Shown here in pieces: positions 53,873 through 64,000 of a stretch of DNA of 64,000 nt (position 1 is its first letter; the number at the start of each line of letters is the position of its first letter). The notes under the pieces were generated by a model. It saw only the letters and a list, made by a program, of their open reading frames with translations, was not told the DNA's origin and ran no database searches. The stretch comes from Amphiura filiformis. Lineage: Eukaryota > Echinodermata > Ophiuroidea > Amphilepidida > Amphiuridae. Both the position numbers and the translations under genes were made by a program. The stretch spans positions 57,577,776 to 57,641,775 of the forward strand of contig NC_092642.1 of the NCBI RefSeq assembly GCF_039555335.1, written 5' to 3'.

Positions 53873-54829
53873 AGTATTTGATGAGCAAGAACTTATCAAC
53901 TTGCTTTTTACAGTGTGTTGAATATTGGGGCATTGTCTACAGTGTGTTGAATTGAAACACAGTGCTCTGTATACCTAGTTTTCATGTGGCTGCAAAATTA
54001 CTGGGGACCTGTTTCAAGAAGATTCACCTTGATTTCATGCAGTTTACATGTGGTAAATAATGCATGAGAGCAAATGTAAGTCTTCTTGAAATAGGCCCGG
54101 ATAATATTTAGTCATCTGAAAGCATGTTATCGCCCTCTGATTCATAAGTTGCATCTTAGAGTAAAATCACCACTTATTTAGGCATATGTCCGCTGACTTC
54201 ATGGCACTACACTCTCAACTAAATACAGCTCATCTTTCAAGTGATATTTAGTTGCGAGTGCAGGGCATGAAATGGTGTGGTGTATCTGATGTACATTTTT
54301 ATGTTTGTATATTCTTGTACAGTAAGAATATTTCTTTGTAATATAGTATACAGGAGTAATAATTGAAGATGATTTGGAAGTCATTTTCAAGGTTCAATAA
54401 CTTGAGCAGCATTGGGCTTGTCACAAGTAGGAAATTTGAGCCAAAATGGTCATGTATAAAGTGACATAGTTCATTCATCTCTATTTAACATTCATTGTTG
54501 TGGCATATGAGTTTTTGGTACCCAACATTTAAAGGGTCATTCTATGAATGTACAAACATCTGAAGGCTCAAGAACTGTGTCCTGATAGTTGAGATTGAAT
54601 TGTGGAACGCAGAAGAGTACACAACCATATTCCTGTTGCTGCTGACACCAGAGGTACAGACACTGCTACCCAGTACAGTACAAATCTAGTACCAGTGTGT
54701 GTACTATACATGATCCTGATGTGTGTACCCACTCACATAGCTGGGCAGCCGGTTACTTCTGGGGGTAACAGCAATAGAAATCTGGTATTGTAAATTAAGT
54801 ACCAAGGACAGTGTATGTGATTTACCAAG

Positions 54830-54975
54830 CAGCGTTCGAAATAGGGCCGGCCATTGGCCTGTAACTTTTTGGCCTGGCCGGTAACTTTTCTGACTGGCAT
54901 CTAGTTGCTGGCCGGTAACTTTTTAAGGTCAAGCCCGGCTGGCCTGTAACTTTTTGAGGCATATTTCGAACACTG
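54830..54975. mobile_element. hAT-type MITE, 146 bp
   Basis: Perfect TTACCAAG duplications (54822-54829, 54976-54983) around CAGCGTTCGAAATA / TATTTCGAACACTG. The interior repeats GGCCGGTAACTTTTT. Confidence 0.92.
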
Positions 54976-55610
54976 TTACCAAGGACAGTGTATGTCAATT
55001 TTTAATGACACACATTTGTCAATGTAGGCATTGGAGGTTCCTGCATTTTTCAGAAACTATCATCAAATTGAATTGATTTCTGCGATGCTCGGTTGAATTG
55101 TGTCCTTTGATATAGGATGCTGGAGGTACATGTATACACTATATTGGTATTGGAATCCATGATTGAATCACATCCCTGTAGGCCTTGCTGCCTGATATTA
55201 TAATATCATTGAGGTAATCGCAGCATTTTCTTTGAATGTGTGCAATGAGGGATGCAAATAATAGACAAGATGCAGTGACGTACTACAGGTCTTTCAAAAA
55301 ATGTGTGGCCATCATTGCGTGTACACATGCATGTTATCCAGGAGTGTGATTGGTCAGTTCACCAAAGATTCCAGCTATGCCGTATGGATGTGTGTTGCTG
55401 CCGTGTAATTGCTTGTGTTCTGAGCTGTTCCACGATGGACGCAAATTAGTTTGAAGACCTGTAGGATGGAATCTTGCATTTGTGTCATATACAAAATGTA
55501 ACCTTTGACCTCAATGAGCTGCTGCACGAAACAAACAAATTGAGAAGCTAATTACTCTGATAAGCCAACTACTGGCTGGATTTTCAGCATTTCACCTCAG
55601 ACCTGGCATT

Positions 55611-55754
55611 GGGCTATTCTAGTTGAAATCCATACACTTGTATGGGTGACATGATCTTATCAGGGGTGTAGATTTCAAATGGTGGAATTTACACTCCCTG
55701 TGTGAAAGATGGAGGTCATCCATAGGGGTGTATGGATTTCAACTGCAATAGTCC
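55611..55754. mobile_element. GGGCTATTCC-family MITE, short subtype
   Basis: GGGCTATTCTAGTTGAAATC at the left and TTCAACTGCAATAGTCC at the right, with a GGGTGTAGATTTCAAATGG core. Confidence 0.8.
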
Positions 55755-56746
55755 ATTTACACATTCATAAGGTTAGGTCTTTACTTTGGATAAATTTGAT
55801 TGTATTAATTAATTGTGCCATTTGATACAAATTCTTCTTCATATTTTCTTCATGATTATTCATGAGAGAAGGCGTTCAGATTTTATATATTGAAAATACT
55901 GTTTAAAGTATTTAATAATTGAAGACATTAATCTTCATTGTGTAGAAAAGATTTCCAACTTTGTAGTGAAATAAATTCCTAGCCAGGCTGCTTGTAATTT
56001 TGGCTGTGTAGATGTCGAAATCTAAATTTTAATCCGATCATATTTCTTGAAATCAAATTGATGGAGTATCAATTAATAAATATGGTTCAAAACTGTTAGT
56101 AATTCCAACCAACAGTATTGAATGAGTGGGGATGAATAGTGACCATTTCATTATTTCTAAGAAACACACAAATTCTCTGTAGTGTTATTCTGATATTCAA
56201 TTTTCTACTGATAATTGGTAAGCTAATTAATTGATAAAATTACAATAATAATGAATTTGATCAAACCGCTAAGAAGCAGTTAGAGCATTCTACCATCTAG
56301 AGGTAGTGACGTTAGTGCTTTGATGTGATTGCACCACAAGTGTGCCGAGACAAGCCATCCTTTACATACATTTGTATACGTTGTGCGGGATTAAGTTAGC
56401 GAGTGTTATTAGGTTTATAGCGAGTGTGATTCAGTACTGCGACTAGTTAAATAATTAGTCACAGTGGTATGATATGATACGAGAAATTTTCATGCACTCT
56501 ACCCCATACCGGGCTCAGCCTTAGGTTTCACCTAGTATGGGGCTTTGTGCATGCTAATTCCCCATAGCATACCTCCATTTCACACAATAACTAATATTAC
56601 ATTTGTATATCCTTCAATAATAGATTATTGTTCATTGATTGGTTACAAGTGTTGCATGATCACAAATGAATTTATTATTTGGCCACCTCTGACCTAATCA
56701 TACTCTAGAGATTATTAGGAGATGTGTGTAGTACACCCGAATAGTA

Positions 56747-56933
56747 CAGTAAAACCTCATTATAACGAAATCTGATACAAGAAAAAAACCCAGTTATAAA
56801 GAAGTATTTTCCAGAACCAAGATACAAAATTCTTTTGTTATTTATTGTTTTTACAACCCTGATATAACGAAATTTGGATATAAAGAACTAATTTCTCTGT
56901 CCCTGACAGCTTCGTTATAATGAGTTTCCACTG
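56747..56933. mobile_element. pogo/Tigger-type MITE, 187 bp
   Basis: TA target sites flank CAGTAAAACCTCATTATAACG / CGTTATAATGAGTTTCCACTG, which matches the terminal signature of pogo-group mariner elements. Confidence 0.85.
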
Positions 56934-57925
56934 TAGATTTGTTTCCTTACGAAATTCCTCCTCAAGTACTCGGTTAAATTCGGAATACGCTAGCTTAAGA
57001 TTAAATATGTTATCACTAATAAATGAATATGCACCTCTTACAATGATAATAATAAAATGAACCCAGATTCAACATCTGAGATCACAGTCTCGGAAAAGGA
57101 ACAATTAATTTCAACTGCTAATTGGAGACAAATTAATGTGAAAATCTTTCTCACATTTACAATACATTATTTATGATACAAAGAGCCAGCTTCAGAGGCG
57201 ACACTTAACACAGTAAACTCAAGTAAAACATGTGCGAGCCCCCAAACCAAGGCACAACACACACCGACACCGCCTGGCTAATAATTATTTGGTGGAGCAG
57301 AGACACTAAAATGAATACACGGGATCGATACACGTGAATTGCTATGCACGATTTTGATATCAGACGAAAATCTTGAATACTGGGTTAGAAATTGATGAAT
57401 ATCTCCCGCAAATGAATTTTTCTCAAGAAACCAGATGTGGTCTCATACACTTGAAAATACGTGTTGAACAGATATGATAGTCGCTAGAATGCGCTTTGAA
57501 AATTGGCCGTGCGCTTTGAAGTCAAAATCTGACCATTTTATATTGCGTTGGTCCATACCCTGTATGGACTACAGCGTGTAGTACAGCTGCACTCACTGTA
57601 GGCAGTATAAAAGTCGATGACCATTGACCTCAATGGAGTATACAAGCTTATTCACGCACAACTAAGATCAATAACCCGGCTATTGTGAGTAGCCTTAGTT
57701 ATGTCCCTCGACTAATTATTAGTTCTAAAGAGCTTTAAAGGTTTGAACCAAATGGCTAATCGTGGCTGTGGATTCAACCTACCATGGCGATTCCTGCCAT
57801 GAAGATATAGGGTCGAAGACACTGTGCAACATATGCCTTATATTTTAACCAATCAATGAACAAAGGATATATGAATGAAGGATATAAATCAAATGTTGTA
57901 CTTCTTCTTTTGAGGCTCCCGCTTA

Positions 57926-57990
57926 AAACTATTGGCCCTCTGTGACATCAACTTACTATAATTGATGTCACCAAGGGCCAATAGTTTCAA
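57926..57990. repeat. hairpin of about 65 bp
   Basis: AAACTATTGGCCCT and GGGCCAATAGTTT plus inner TGACATCAA/TTGATGTCA arms. Confidence 0.75.
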
Positions 57991-58184
57991 TCAGATGGCA
58001 GTATATACTTGTATAAATCTGCCTACTTACAACAGACAGGAATCACAATTTACTGAGACAACAGTGGGCTCTGTAGATTTTTTTAATAGCAAGCAGTTTA
58101 GGACAGTATCCTCAAGTTGGTGCTATCAATGATAGTATGTTTCTGCATGTTTATCAAGACAAGGTCAAGTCACTGGTAAGGAAT

Positions 58185-58566
58185 GGTCTCTATTCCAGTT
58201 GAAATCCATACACCCCTGTAGTTAGTCAGGGTAGCAATAATTTTATGAGATACGGGGACAAAAGCGTCAAATTTTTTGTGGCACTTCCGTAGGTGCTCAG
58301 CATCAAATTTGGAAGGGGTCCCAAATATCGGGGCATTCTGCAGGCAGATAGAGGGCATTTTTTTAAATGGCCACCAAAAATCATGTAAAATGACTGAAAA
58401 TGGGATAAGATGGTCATTTTGAGGTCCCCTATGGAAGACATAACCTTAATGTCCCACACAGGGGGTGTAGATTTCAAATGACAGTAACTCCCATTTTAAA
58501 TACACACTCCCTGTGTGGAAGTCATGTCTTCCATAGGGGGTGTTTGGATTTCAACTGTAATAGCTC
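58185..58566. mobile_element. GGGCTATTCC-family MITE carrying an insertion
   Basis: Ends CTATTCCAGTTGAAATCC and TTCAACTGTAATAGCTC. About 200 bp of unrelated sequence (about 58219-58425) splits the left arm within CACCCCT...CCCCTATGG. Confidence 0.7.
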
Positions 58567-58746
58567 AGTGTCCGTGATGCATGAAACATACTGCATAAAT
58601 TATGCATCGTACCAGCTTGAGGAATGGGAAGGGAACTACATTTTGTGTAGTCATGATGATGTTGGATGGTTGTAAAAAATACAATTTTTAGTAGAAGTTT
58701 ATCCTTTTTGTTCCTGAGAATTTCTATCCAGAAAGTATTCACCTAC

Positions 58747-58968
58747 AGTAAATTTCCTAATTGTTCAGAGTTACTGGCACACCATGGTGATCATCGCGCA
58801 CATAGAAGAGGCAAAGTCTGTTACCATTCTACACGCTCGATGATCAGTGGGTAATTAGACCCTCTTGTTGTCATGAATATTAATTAGTCAATCAGCGTGA
58901 TTGTTCGTTCATAATTTCAAACTTACGCTCGGCACACAGCATGTAACTGAACAATTAGGAAACTAAGT
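58747..58968. repeat. MITE-like inverted repeat, about 220 bp
   Basis: AGTAAATTTCCTAATTGTTC and GAACAATTAGGAAACTAAG ends are inverted. The interior has no coding content. Confidence 0.75.
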
Positions 58969-59832
58969 ACACACTTATTAATAGCAAGTTTTTTGTTGCA
59001 GATCAGATGTGTTGACATCAGTACGACATAATTATTTGAGATTGACAGTGGTGGCAATGTGCACCTTAAAAGTATAATCATTGTTCCTCTTGCCTGTGCT
59101 TAAAATGTAGGACATCTTGTCACATTTTGCTGTTTTTGTCTTCCAACTGTTAAAAAACAATTTCTGCCGTAAATAAATAGTATACTGTATAATTAGCACT
59201 GTATGTAAATTGCAAGGCAGTACGAGATGGTAATAGTAAGTTGCTGTGTCACTGAAAATCACACCCTGAACAATGCGCTAGAAAATGAAGAGACTTTACA
59301 AAAACAGCGACCCAAATACGACTAAAATGGCGAGTGTATAGAGAAATGAAGTTAAATAAAATCCATATTTGAGAAATTTTACCTGTGTAAAATGAATCGT
59401 TAAAAGTGTACCCTCTGTTTAGTGAATCTTTACAGCATGTTGATAAATAAAGGCCGGCACATTCCTGAATCTAGTCAATTTGTCCCATTGCCAAAGAAAA
59501 GATACTGACGATGCTGTCTGTATCACAGATTGATGTATTCTATGGCAATGGGCCAAAACCTAATAGATATAGAGGGCGTGCCCGTTTTTGTAATATTTAG
59601 CACATTGCAGAATTATTACGATACACAGGGAAATTAAATGTGTTATAATTATGTATAAGAATCTATACATGCAACAGTATCTTTTGGCTAATTTAGTAAT
59701 ATTTGGTGCTGTTTTTTTATATGTTTTATTTCATAGCGCACAATTCAGGCTTTGATTTGCAGTGCATAGACTACTTCATTGGCTCATCAAGCAGGACATC
59801 TACATAAGTAAGGGTTATTGTGTTGGCCTGGT

Positions 59833-60046
59833 CAGGGTTGCCAAACCCGTGATTTGGTAGCCCAATTGGCAGACTTTTGATTATTTCCCCTGCAATTTCC
59901 TGTCCCATAGAAACCAATGGTTAAGACAAATATTGGGCGACTTTTGGTATTTTCCTGTCCCATGAAAACTAATGGTTGGGAGAAAAATCTAGTGACTTTT
60001 TGATTAATTGACCCATGATTTGAGCTGAAATTGTTTGGCAACCCTG
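59833..60046. mobile_element. hAT-type MITE, 214 bp
   Basis: CAGGGTTGCCAAAC / GTTTGGCAACCCTG ends with 7-of-8 matching duplications (GGCCTGGT, TGCCTGGT). The interior repeats CCTGTCCCATNNAAACNAATG and GGGCGACTTTT. Confidence 0.85.
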
Positions 60047-60779
60047 TGCCTGGTAGGCAAATGGAGAGCCTATAATAATGTGATAAGCCACTGGTAATAG
60101 TAAGTTACATAACATAAAACATCATTTCCTCCCATTTCCAAAGGTAAAGTGAACAGCAACAATTACGGTGTGTACCAATTCACAGAAAGATTTAAAGTGA
60201 TCAGACTCGGATAGCTTTGATTCATCAAGACGAATTAACCAATCACATTGAATTCTTTTGTATAGTAAATTATCTACGTAATGGACTCTGAAATACTGCG
60301 ATACTGACCCCCACTTTTGGCAAGGTGACTTTGAATGACCCCTTTTTCACAAAATATCCATGAACGATTTCCCATTTCGGAGCAAATCAGACCAAAACGG
60401 GTGGGATATCAAATGGAATATCCCGATACCAAATAGTAATACAAGTTACCTTCTTCGCAGCGTGAGCTTCGGTTCCATATTGTACAGGAAATACTGATTG
60501 CAATTATGTTTTGTATGTTTATATATGTACATGATCTTCTTTCAGTAAGATTAATGATATTACATTAGTTGTGACATTTTCAGGTTATAATCGCTAGTAG
60601 CAGTAGGAGTGGGAATTAATGAGGCAGTGTGTTGTTATACTTGTGACAAATCTTTTGTGCGATTATCAGCTGAATAAAATATTACTTGAAGCTTTGATAT
60701 AAAACTGAATTGATTTGTCAAGTGGTTTATATTTTGGGTTGTGAATCTTGTTAATAAAAACACATCACTCTCATGTACA

Positions 60780-61250
60780 CTAAGCCAAAAGAGAAACTTT
60801 AAACACATGTCAGAAACAATCAGTTGTCTAACTGACACAACAGCAAAATGCACTGACATGGAACAGCTTCCTGGACTACATTCTCAGCCCAATAAATGGC
60901 ACCCAACACAAGAAATCTGAGTAAGTGAAATAGTGTAGAACAAGACCTGTTTCTTGAAGAAAGTTTGTGTAATGCAGAAATGAGCCCAGTTCCACACTTC
61001 AACTTATACTCTTTGGAAATTGTCATCTGTGTAAAGATCTTATATGCATTCTCACAGATTTTTTGTGCTGAGTGCCAATTATTGGGCTGTGAATGTTGTC
61101 CAGGAAGCTTTTCAATGTCAATGCAAATATGCTGCTGTGTCAGTTGGACAACTGCTTGTTTACTGACATGTGTATGTATGTAATTTTGGTTCAATTTGAT
61201 GCACAGAATTTTAAGATGAGACCTTGTGAAAAGTTTCTTTTTTGGCTTAG
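60780..61250. mobile_element. foldback element, copy 2
   Basis: CTAAGCCAAAAGAGAAACTT and AAGTTTCTTTTTTGGCTTAG ends are inverted. The inner CTAACTGACACAACAGCAAA and GGAACAGCTTCCTGGAC match copy 1. Confidence 0.85.
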
Positions 61251-61430
61251 TGTAGTTTGGTAGACCCTTTATGCAATAAAGCAATCACAATGGTATAACA
61301 TATGATTATGGCCATGTTGGAGGATGACAGAGGGACAGGTCTCTGGATCAATATGACAACAAATTACTCCGATGAATGTCACTTTCTGGAAAGCGTTTTA
61401 GCCCCTGTGCAAACTTTGACCCTGGATATC

Positions 61431-61839
61431 TATAATGAAAGACAAAGATAAAGAGAATTTATCGCGTCTGACGACATCTGTCAATCAAACTCGAGCACGG
61501 TTTGTTTACAAGTGTCGTGATGATGACTTGCTGACCACGGATTTATAACCGGGCGCCTTATTGTTAATTTTGCACCTTTCGACATGCAAACCATCTCAAA
61601 AGTTAGGTCTTTATAGCTTTCATAACCGAAGGCATGTCCACAATGCCTAGAAAAGCTGCTTTTTACCTTGTAAAAGTACGTACTTTTTCGCCATTTGCTG
61701 CTATTCCTTTTCTCCGATCAGCACCAGATAGATCAGTCTTCCTTTTACGCGCTGATTAACCTGTGTAAACCAATCAAGGATCGTAATTGACAGTGACATC
61801 AGACGCGATAAATTCTTTTTATCTCTGTCTTTAATTATA
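61431..61839. mobile_element. TATAATGAAAGACAAAGAT-family MITE, copy 2
   Basis: Collinear with 27024-27447, including AGCACGGTTTGTTTACAAGT and CCACAATGCCTAGAAAAG. Ends TATAATGAAAGAC and GTCTTTAATTATA. Confidence 0.85.
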
Positions 61840-61920
61840 GGGGTGCCCATTGGGCGCCTGATAGATTCTTCAACAAAAAAGCAAAAAATGCTAGTCATAC
61901 CCAACTTCTTGAGACCTTGC

Positions 61921-62366
61921 CTGTAATAGTATTCTTGTTGGTCTACCCGATAAGGATATCTCTAAACTACAGCGTGTCCAAAACATGGCTGCCCGTGTAG
62001 TAACCCTCACCAGGAAATCAGACCAGATAACCCCTGTCTTGTACAAACTCCACTGGCTTCCAGTAAGAGAAAGGATTGTTTATAAAATTCTTCTGTTGAC
62101 ATTCAAGATACTCAACGGTGAAGCTCCCCGCATATCTCTCTAATCTTGTGTCGTGCTACATTCCATCAAGGACCTTGAGATCTGCGTCACGCAATCTGCT
62201 GTCTGAAATTCCCAGCAAGACTGTAACATACGGAAGGTGCTTCTCGGTTGTAGCGCCCAAGTTCTGGAATTCCCTCCCCGATTCCGTCCGAAACTCTGCC
62301 ACTACAGCACAACTCAAATCGCGCATGAAGACTCACCTTTTTAAATCTGTGTATGACACCAAATAA
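61921..62366 (+). pseudogene. CR1/L2-like LINE reverse-transcriptase C-terminus, frameshifted
   Basis: Reads LQRVQNMAARVVTL, LHWLPVRERIVYKIL, then after a one-base frameshift near 62124 SNLVSCYIPSRTLRSAS and FWNSLPDSVRNS...LKSRMKTHLF. These are typical of the extreme C-terminus of CR1/L2-type LINE polymerases. It is 5'-truncated. Its 3' end resumes beyond the inserted element at 62463-63434. Confidence 0.85.
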
Positions 62367-62462
62367 CAACTCTTGCCGATGTCTTCCGCTTGTCTGTTGC
62401 AGCTCCTGTTTTTTTTTAACTTGATTTAATTGTGTATATTATTAAATTGGTTGTATATATTG

Positions 62463-63434
62463 CAGGGGCAGACTTAGGTTTCAGTTTTCTACTGGCCCTC
62501 TGGGCCAGTGAAACGGCAAATCTACTGGCCCTGCAATAAATTTACTGGCCCAACTTTTTCAATATGTTCTACTGCAAAAAGTGCAAATAAAGAAGCACGG
62601 TCCCATGCCCCTAACCAGGGGGCAGGTGGTGAACACCGCATCGCAAAATGCCAAAAAAAAGTCCCCTATTTTGACCCAAAAAGTCCCATTCACGAGCGTA
62701 GCACGCAAAAAATAGAGGTTTTCAGTCCTTGTCGGTCAAAAAAGGTCCAAATTTTGAACAAAAATCCACTTTTTAAAAATCCTGTACGTTCCAATGCGAC
62801 TTTTAAAGTTAGAGACTACCAGTTACTAAACTTGACACATGTTACTTGTGTGTTAACATTATTTTATTCTATGCCACCATGGACCCTAAAAATCTTTTTC
62901 CAGGATCTATGGTGCCACTTTCATTCAAGCAAACCTGCACATTTTTAATTGTTTTGTACTGAGCGTACTCAATATAGAGAGACTCATACCATGGTCACTA
63001 ACACAAGTTCAGTCAGTCCTTCCTTAATTAATAAATCTATAGTTCCAAAAGTTCACAAAAGAAAAGGTTCAAAGTATGCGGTATTTGCGATATCGCTACC
63101 ATCCGCATCAGATAGAGCATGAAAGAGCTTGGAAATAGTATGTAGGTACATCGCCGAAAAAAAGCGGCGATATTTCCAACTTGCTTGCAACGCAAGGATA
63201 AGAACTTGAAACGGACAAAAAATCATTAAATAAAAATATAAATTACACACAGGTGACAAGTGGGGCAGAAACTGTGTCCAATTGTGTCCATCGCTGATTA
63301 TATCTTGCCTCATATATGAGTTATAACAGGATCAAAATCTAGTGGCCCGCCGGCCAGTATTGTTTGAAGTTTACTGGCCCGAGGCAAAATCAACTGGCCC
63401 CGGGCCACCGGGCCACTGCTTAAATCCGTCCCTG
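62463..63434. mobile_element. hAT-type non-autonomous transposon, 972 bp
   Basis: Bounded by perfect 8-bp duplications ATATATTG (62455-62462 and 63435-63442). The termini are imperfect inverted repeats (CAGGGGCAGACTTA and TAAATCCGTCCCTG). Both ends carry several ACTGGCCC subterminal motifs. No intact transposase frame is seen. It sits inside the LINE relic. Confidence 0.85.
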
Positions 63435-63442
63435 ATATATTG

Positions 63443-63735
63443 CTTACCAATTTTTTAAATCAAAAATTGCTGTTTTTAAAATTATTGTTGATGTTTTTTA
63501 AATCTTGCTATGCTGTTAATGCTTTTAATCCACTGTTTCATTCCTCTGGTGTCATTTGCTCGTTTCCTGAGGCTGTTGGTTTTAAAATCATTATCGTTTA
63601 TTTTGTTTGCTGTTTTATATTTTGCTTTTTCATGCTTTTTGTAGTGTAAGTTATGTGTAATTAAGTTGTTCAGCGCATAGTGACCTTTTAGTTTTATGCG
63701 CTTTATAAATGCTTTTTATTATTATTATTATTATG
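63443..63735 (+). mobile_element. 3' tail of the same LINE
   Basis: It follows the downstream copy of the target duplication ATATATTG. It carries TTTTATGCGCTTTATAAATG followed by (ATT)n at 63716-63732, the usual terminal microsatellite of this LINE class. Confidence 0.7.
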
Positions 63736-64000
63736 CCTAATACTAGTATGGGGTTGTGCAATAATTAAGCACCAACCAAGGATAACTTCTGAATGGTACA
63801 AAGTAGCTTTGTTCCCCAAACTTGTTTCAATTTTTTTATTTTTAATATTTGAATGTTCTTGTACTTCTATGCCATTTAATGAAACAATGCTAGTACAGGT
63901 TCATAATTGTTGCACAGCCCCTTACCAGAAACATCAATTCATCTTTTCGGTAAATCCCATAAGCCTTTGCGTGTAGACCTGTGGAAATCATTTAGTGAAC

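Larger units (their letters stand above)
56934..64000. other. distal downstream region, no gene found
   Basis: Apart from the repeats listed separately, no spliced coding pattern or conserved protein segment is seen on either strand. Short open frames here are of the size expected by chance. Confidence 0.5.

Overview
This is a eukaryotic window. It has long introns with GT-AG and a few GC-AG junctions, no operon structure, AT-rich intergenic DNA and a heavy load of short inverted-repeat DNA transposons plus LINE and SINE debris. The two proteins recognised are the metazoan WDR41 and KHDC4. The repeat landscape (a foldback element resembling sea urchin TU elements, many 8-bp-duplication hAT-type MITEs, TTAA foldbacks, interstitial TTAGGG-type repeats, CR1/L2-like LINE tails, a tRNA-derived SINE) suggests an invertebrate deuterostome such as an echinoderm, hemichordate or cephalochordate. 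The species cannot be fixed from the sequence alone.

Layout. Positions 1-6130 hold no gene, only repeats and possibly the WDR41 3' UTR. WDR41 lies on the minus strand: ten coding exons between 14213 and 6131, with a possible 5' exon ending at 18820. Positions 18909-23564 separate it from KHDC4 and are mostly a 2.7-kb terminal-inverted-repeat element. KHDC4 lies on the plus strand in 16 exons. Fifteen (26712-53162) are supported by homology and/or reading phase; the first (23565-23641) is a candidate. Positions 53163-64000 are KHDC4 3' UTR and then repeats, including a frameshifted LINE reverse-transcriptase end split by a 972-bp hAT-type element.

The two genes are head to head. WDR41 is an eight-bladed propeller that in vertebrates joins C9orf72 and SMCR8 and tethers them to lysosomes. 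KHDC4 is a nuclear two-KH-domain RNA-binding protein linked to pre-mRNA splicing. No functional link between them is implied.

The exon models were built by hand from reading frames, splice sites and remembered similarity to the human proteins. Every internal junction is phase-consistent. Modelled products are about 443 aa (WDR41; human 459) and about 1015 aa (KHDC4; human 614). The extra KHDC4 length is mainly glutamine-rich sequence and a PPPHQGQ heptapeptide array. Points of most interest are two GC-AG introns in WDR41, absence of an obvious aromatic lysosome-targeting loop motif in WDR41, the heptapeptide array and a 28-nt microexon in KHDC4, a foldback element made of about 33 short units, and a large set of target-site-verified MITEs.
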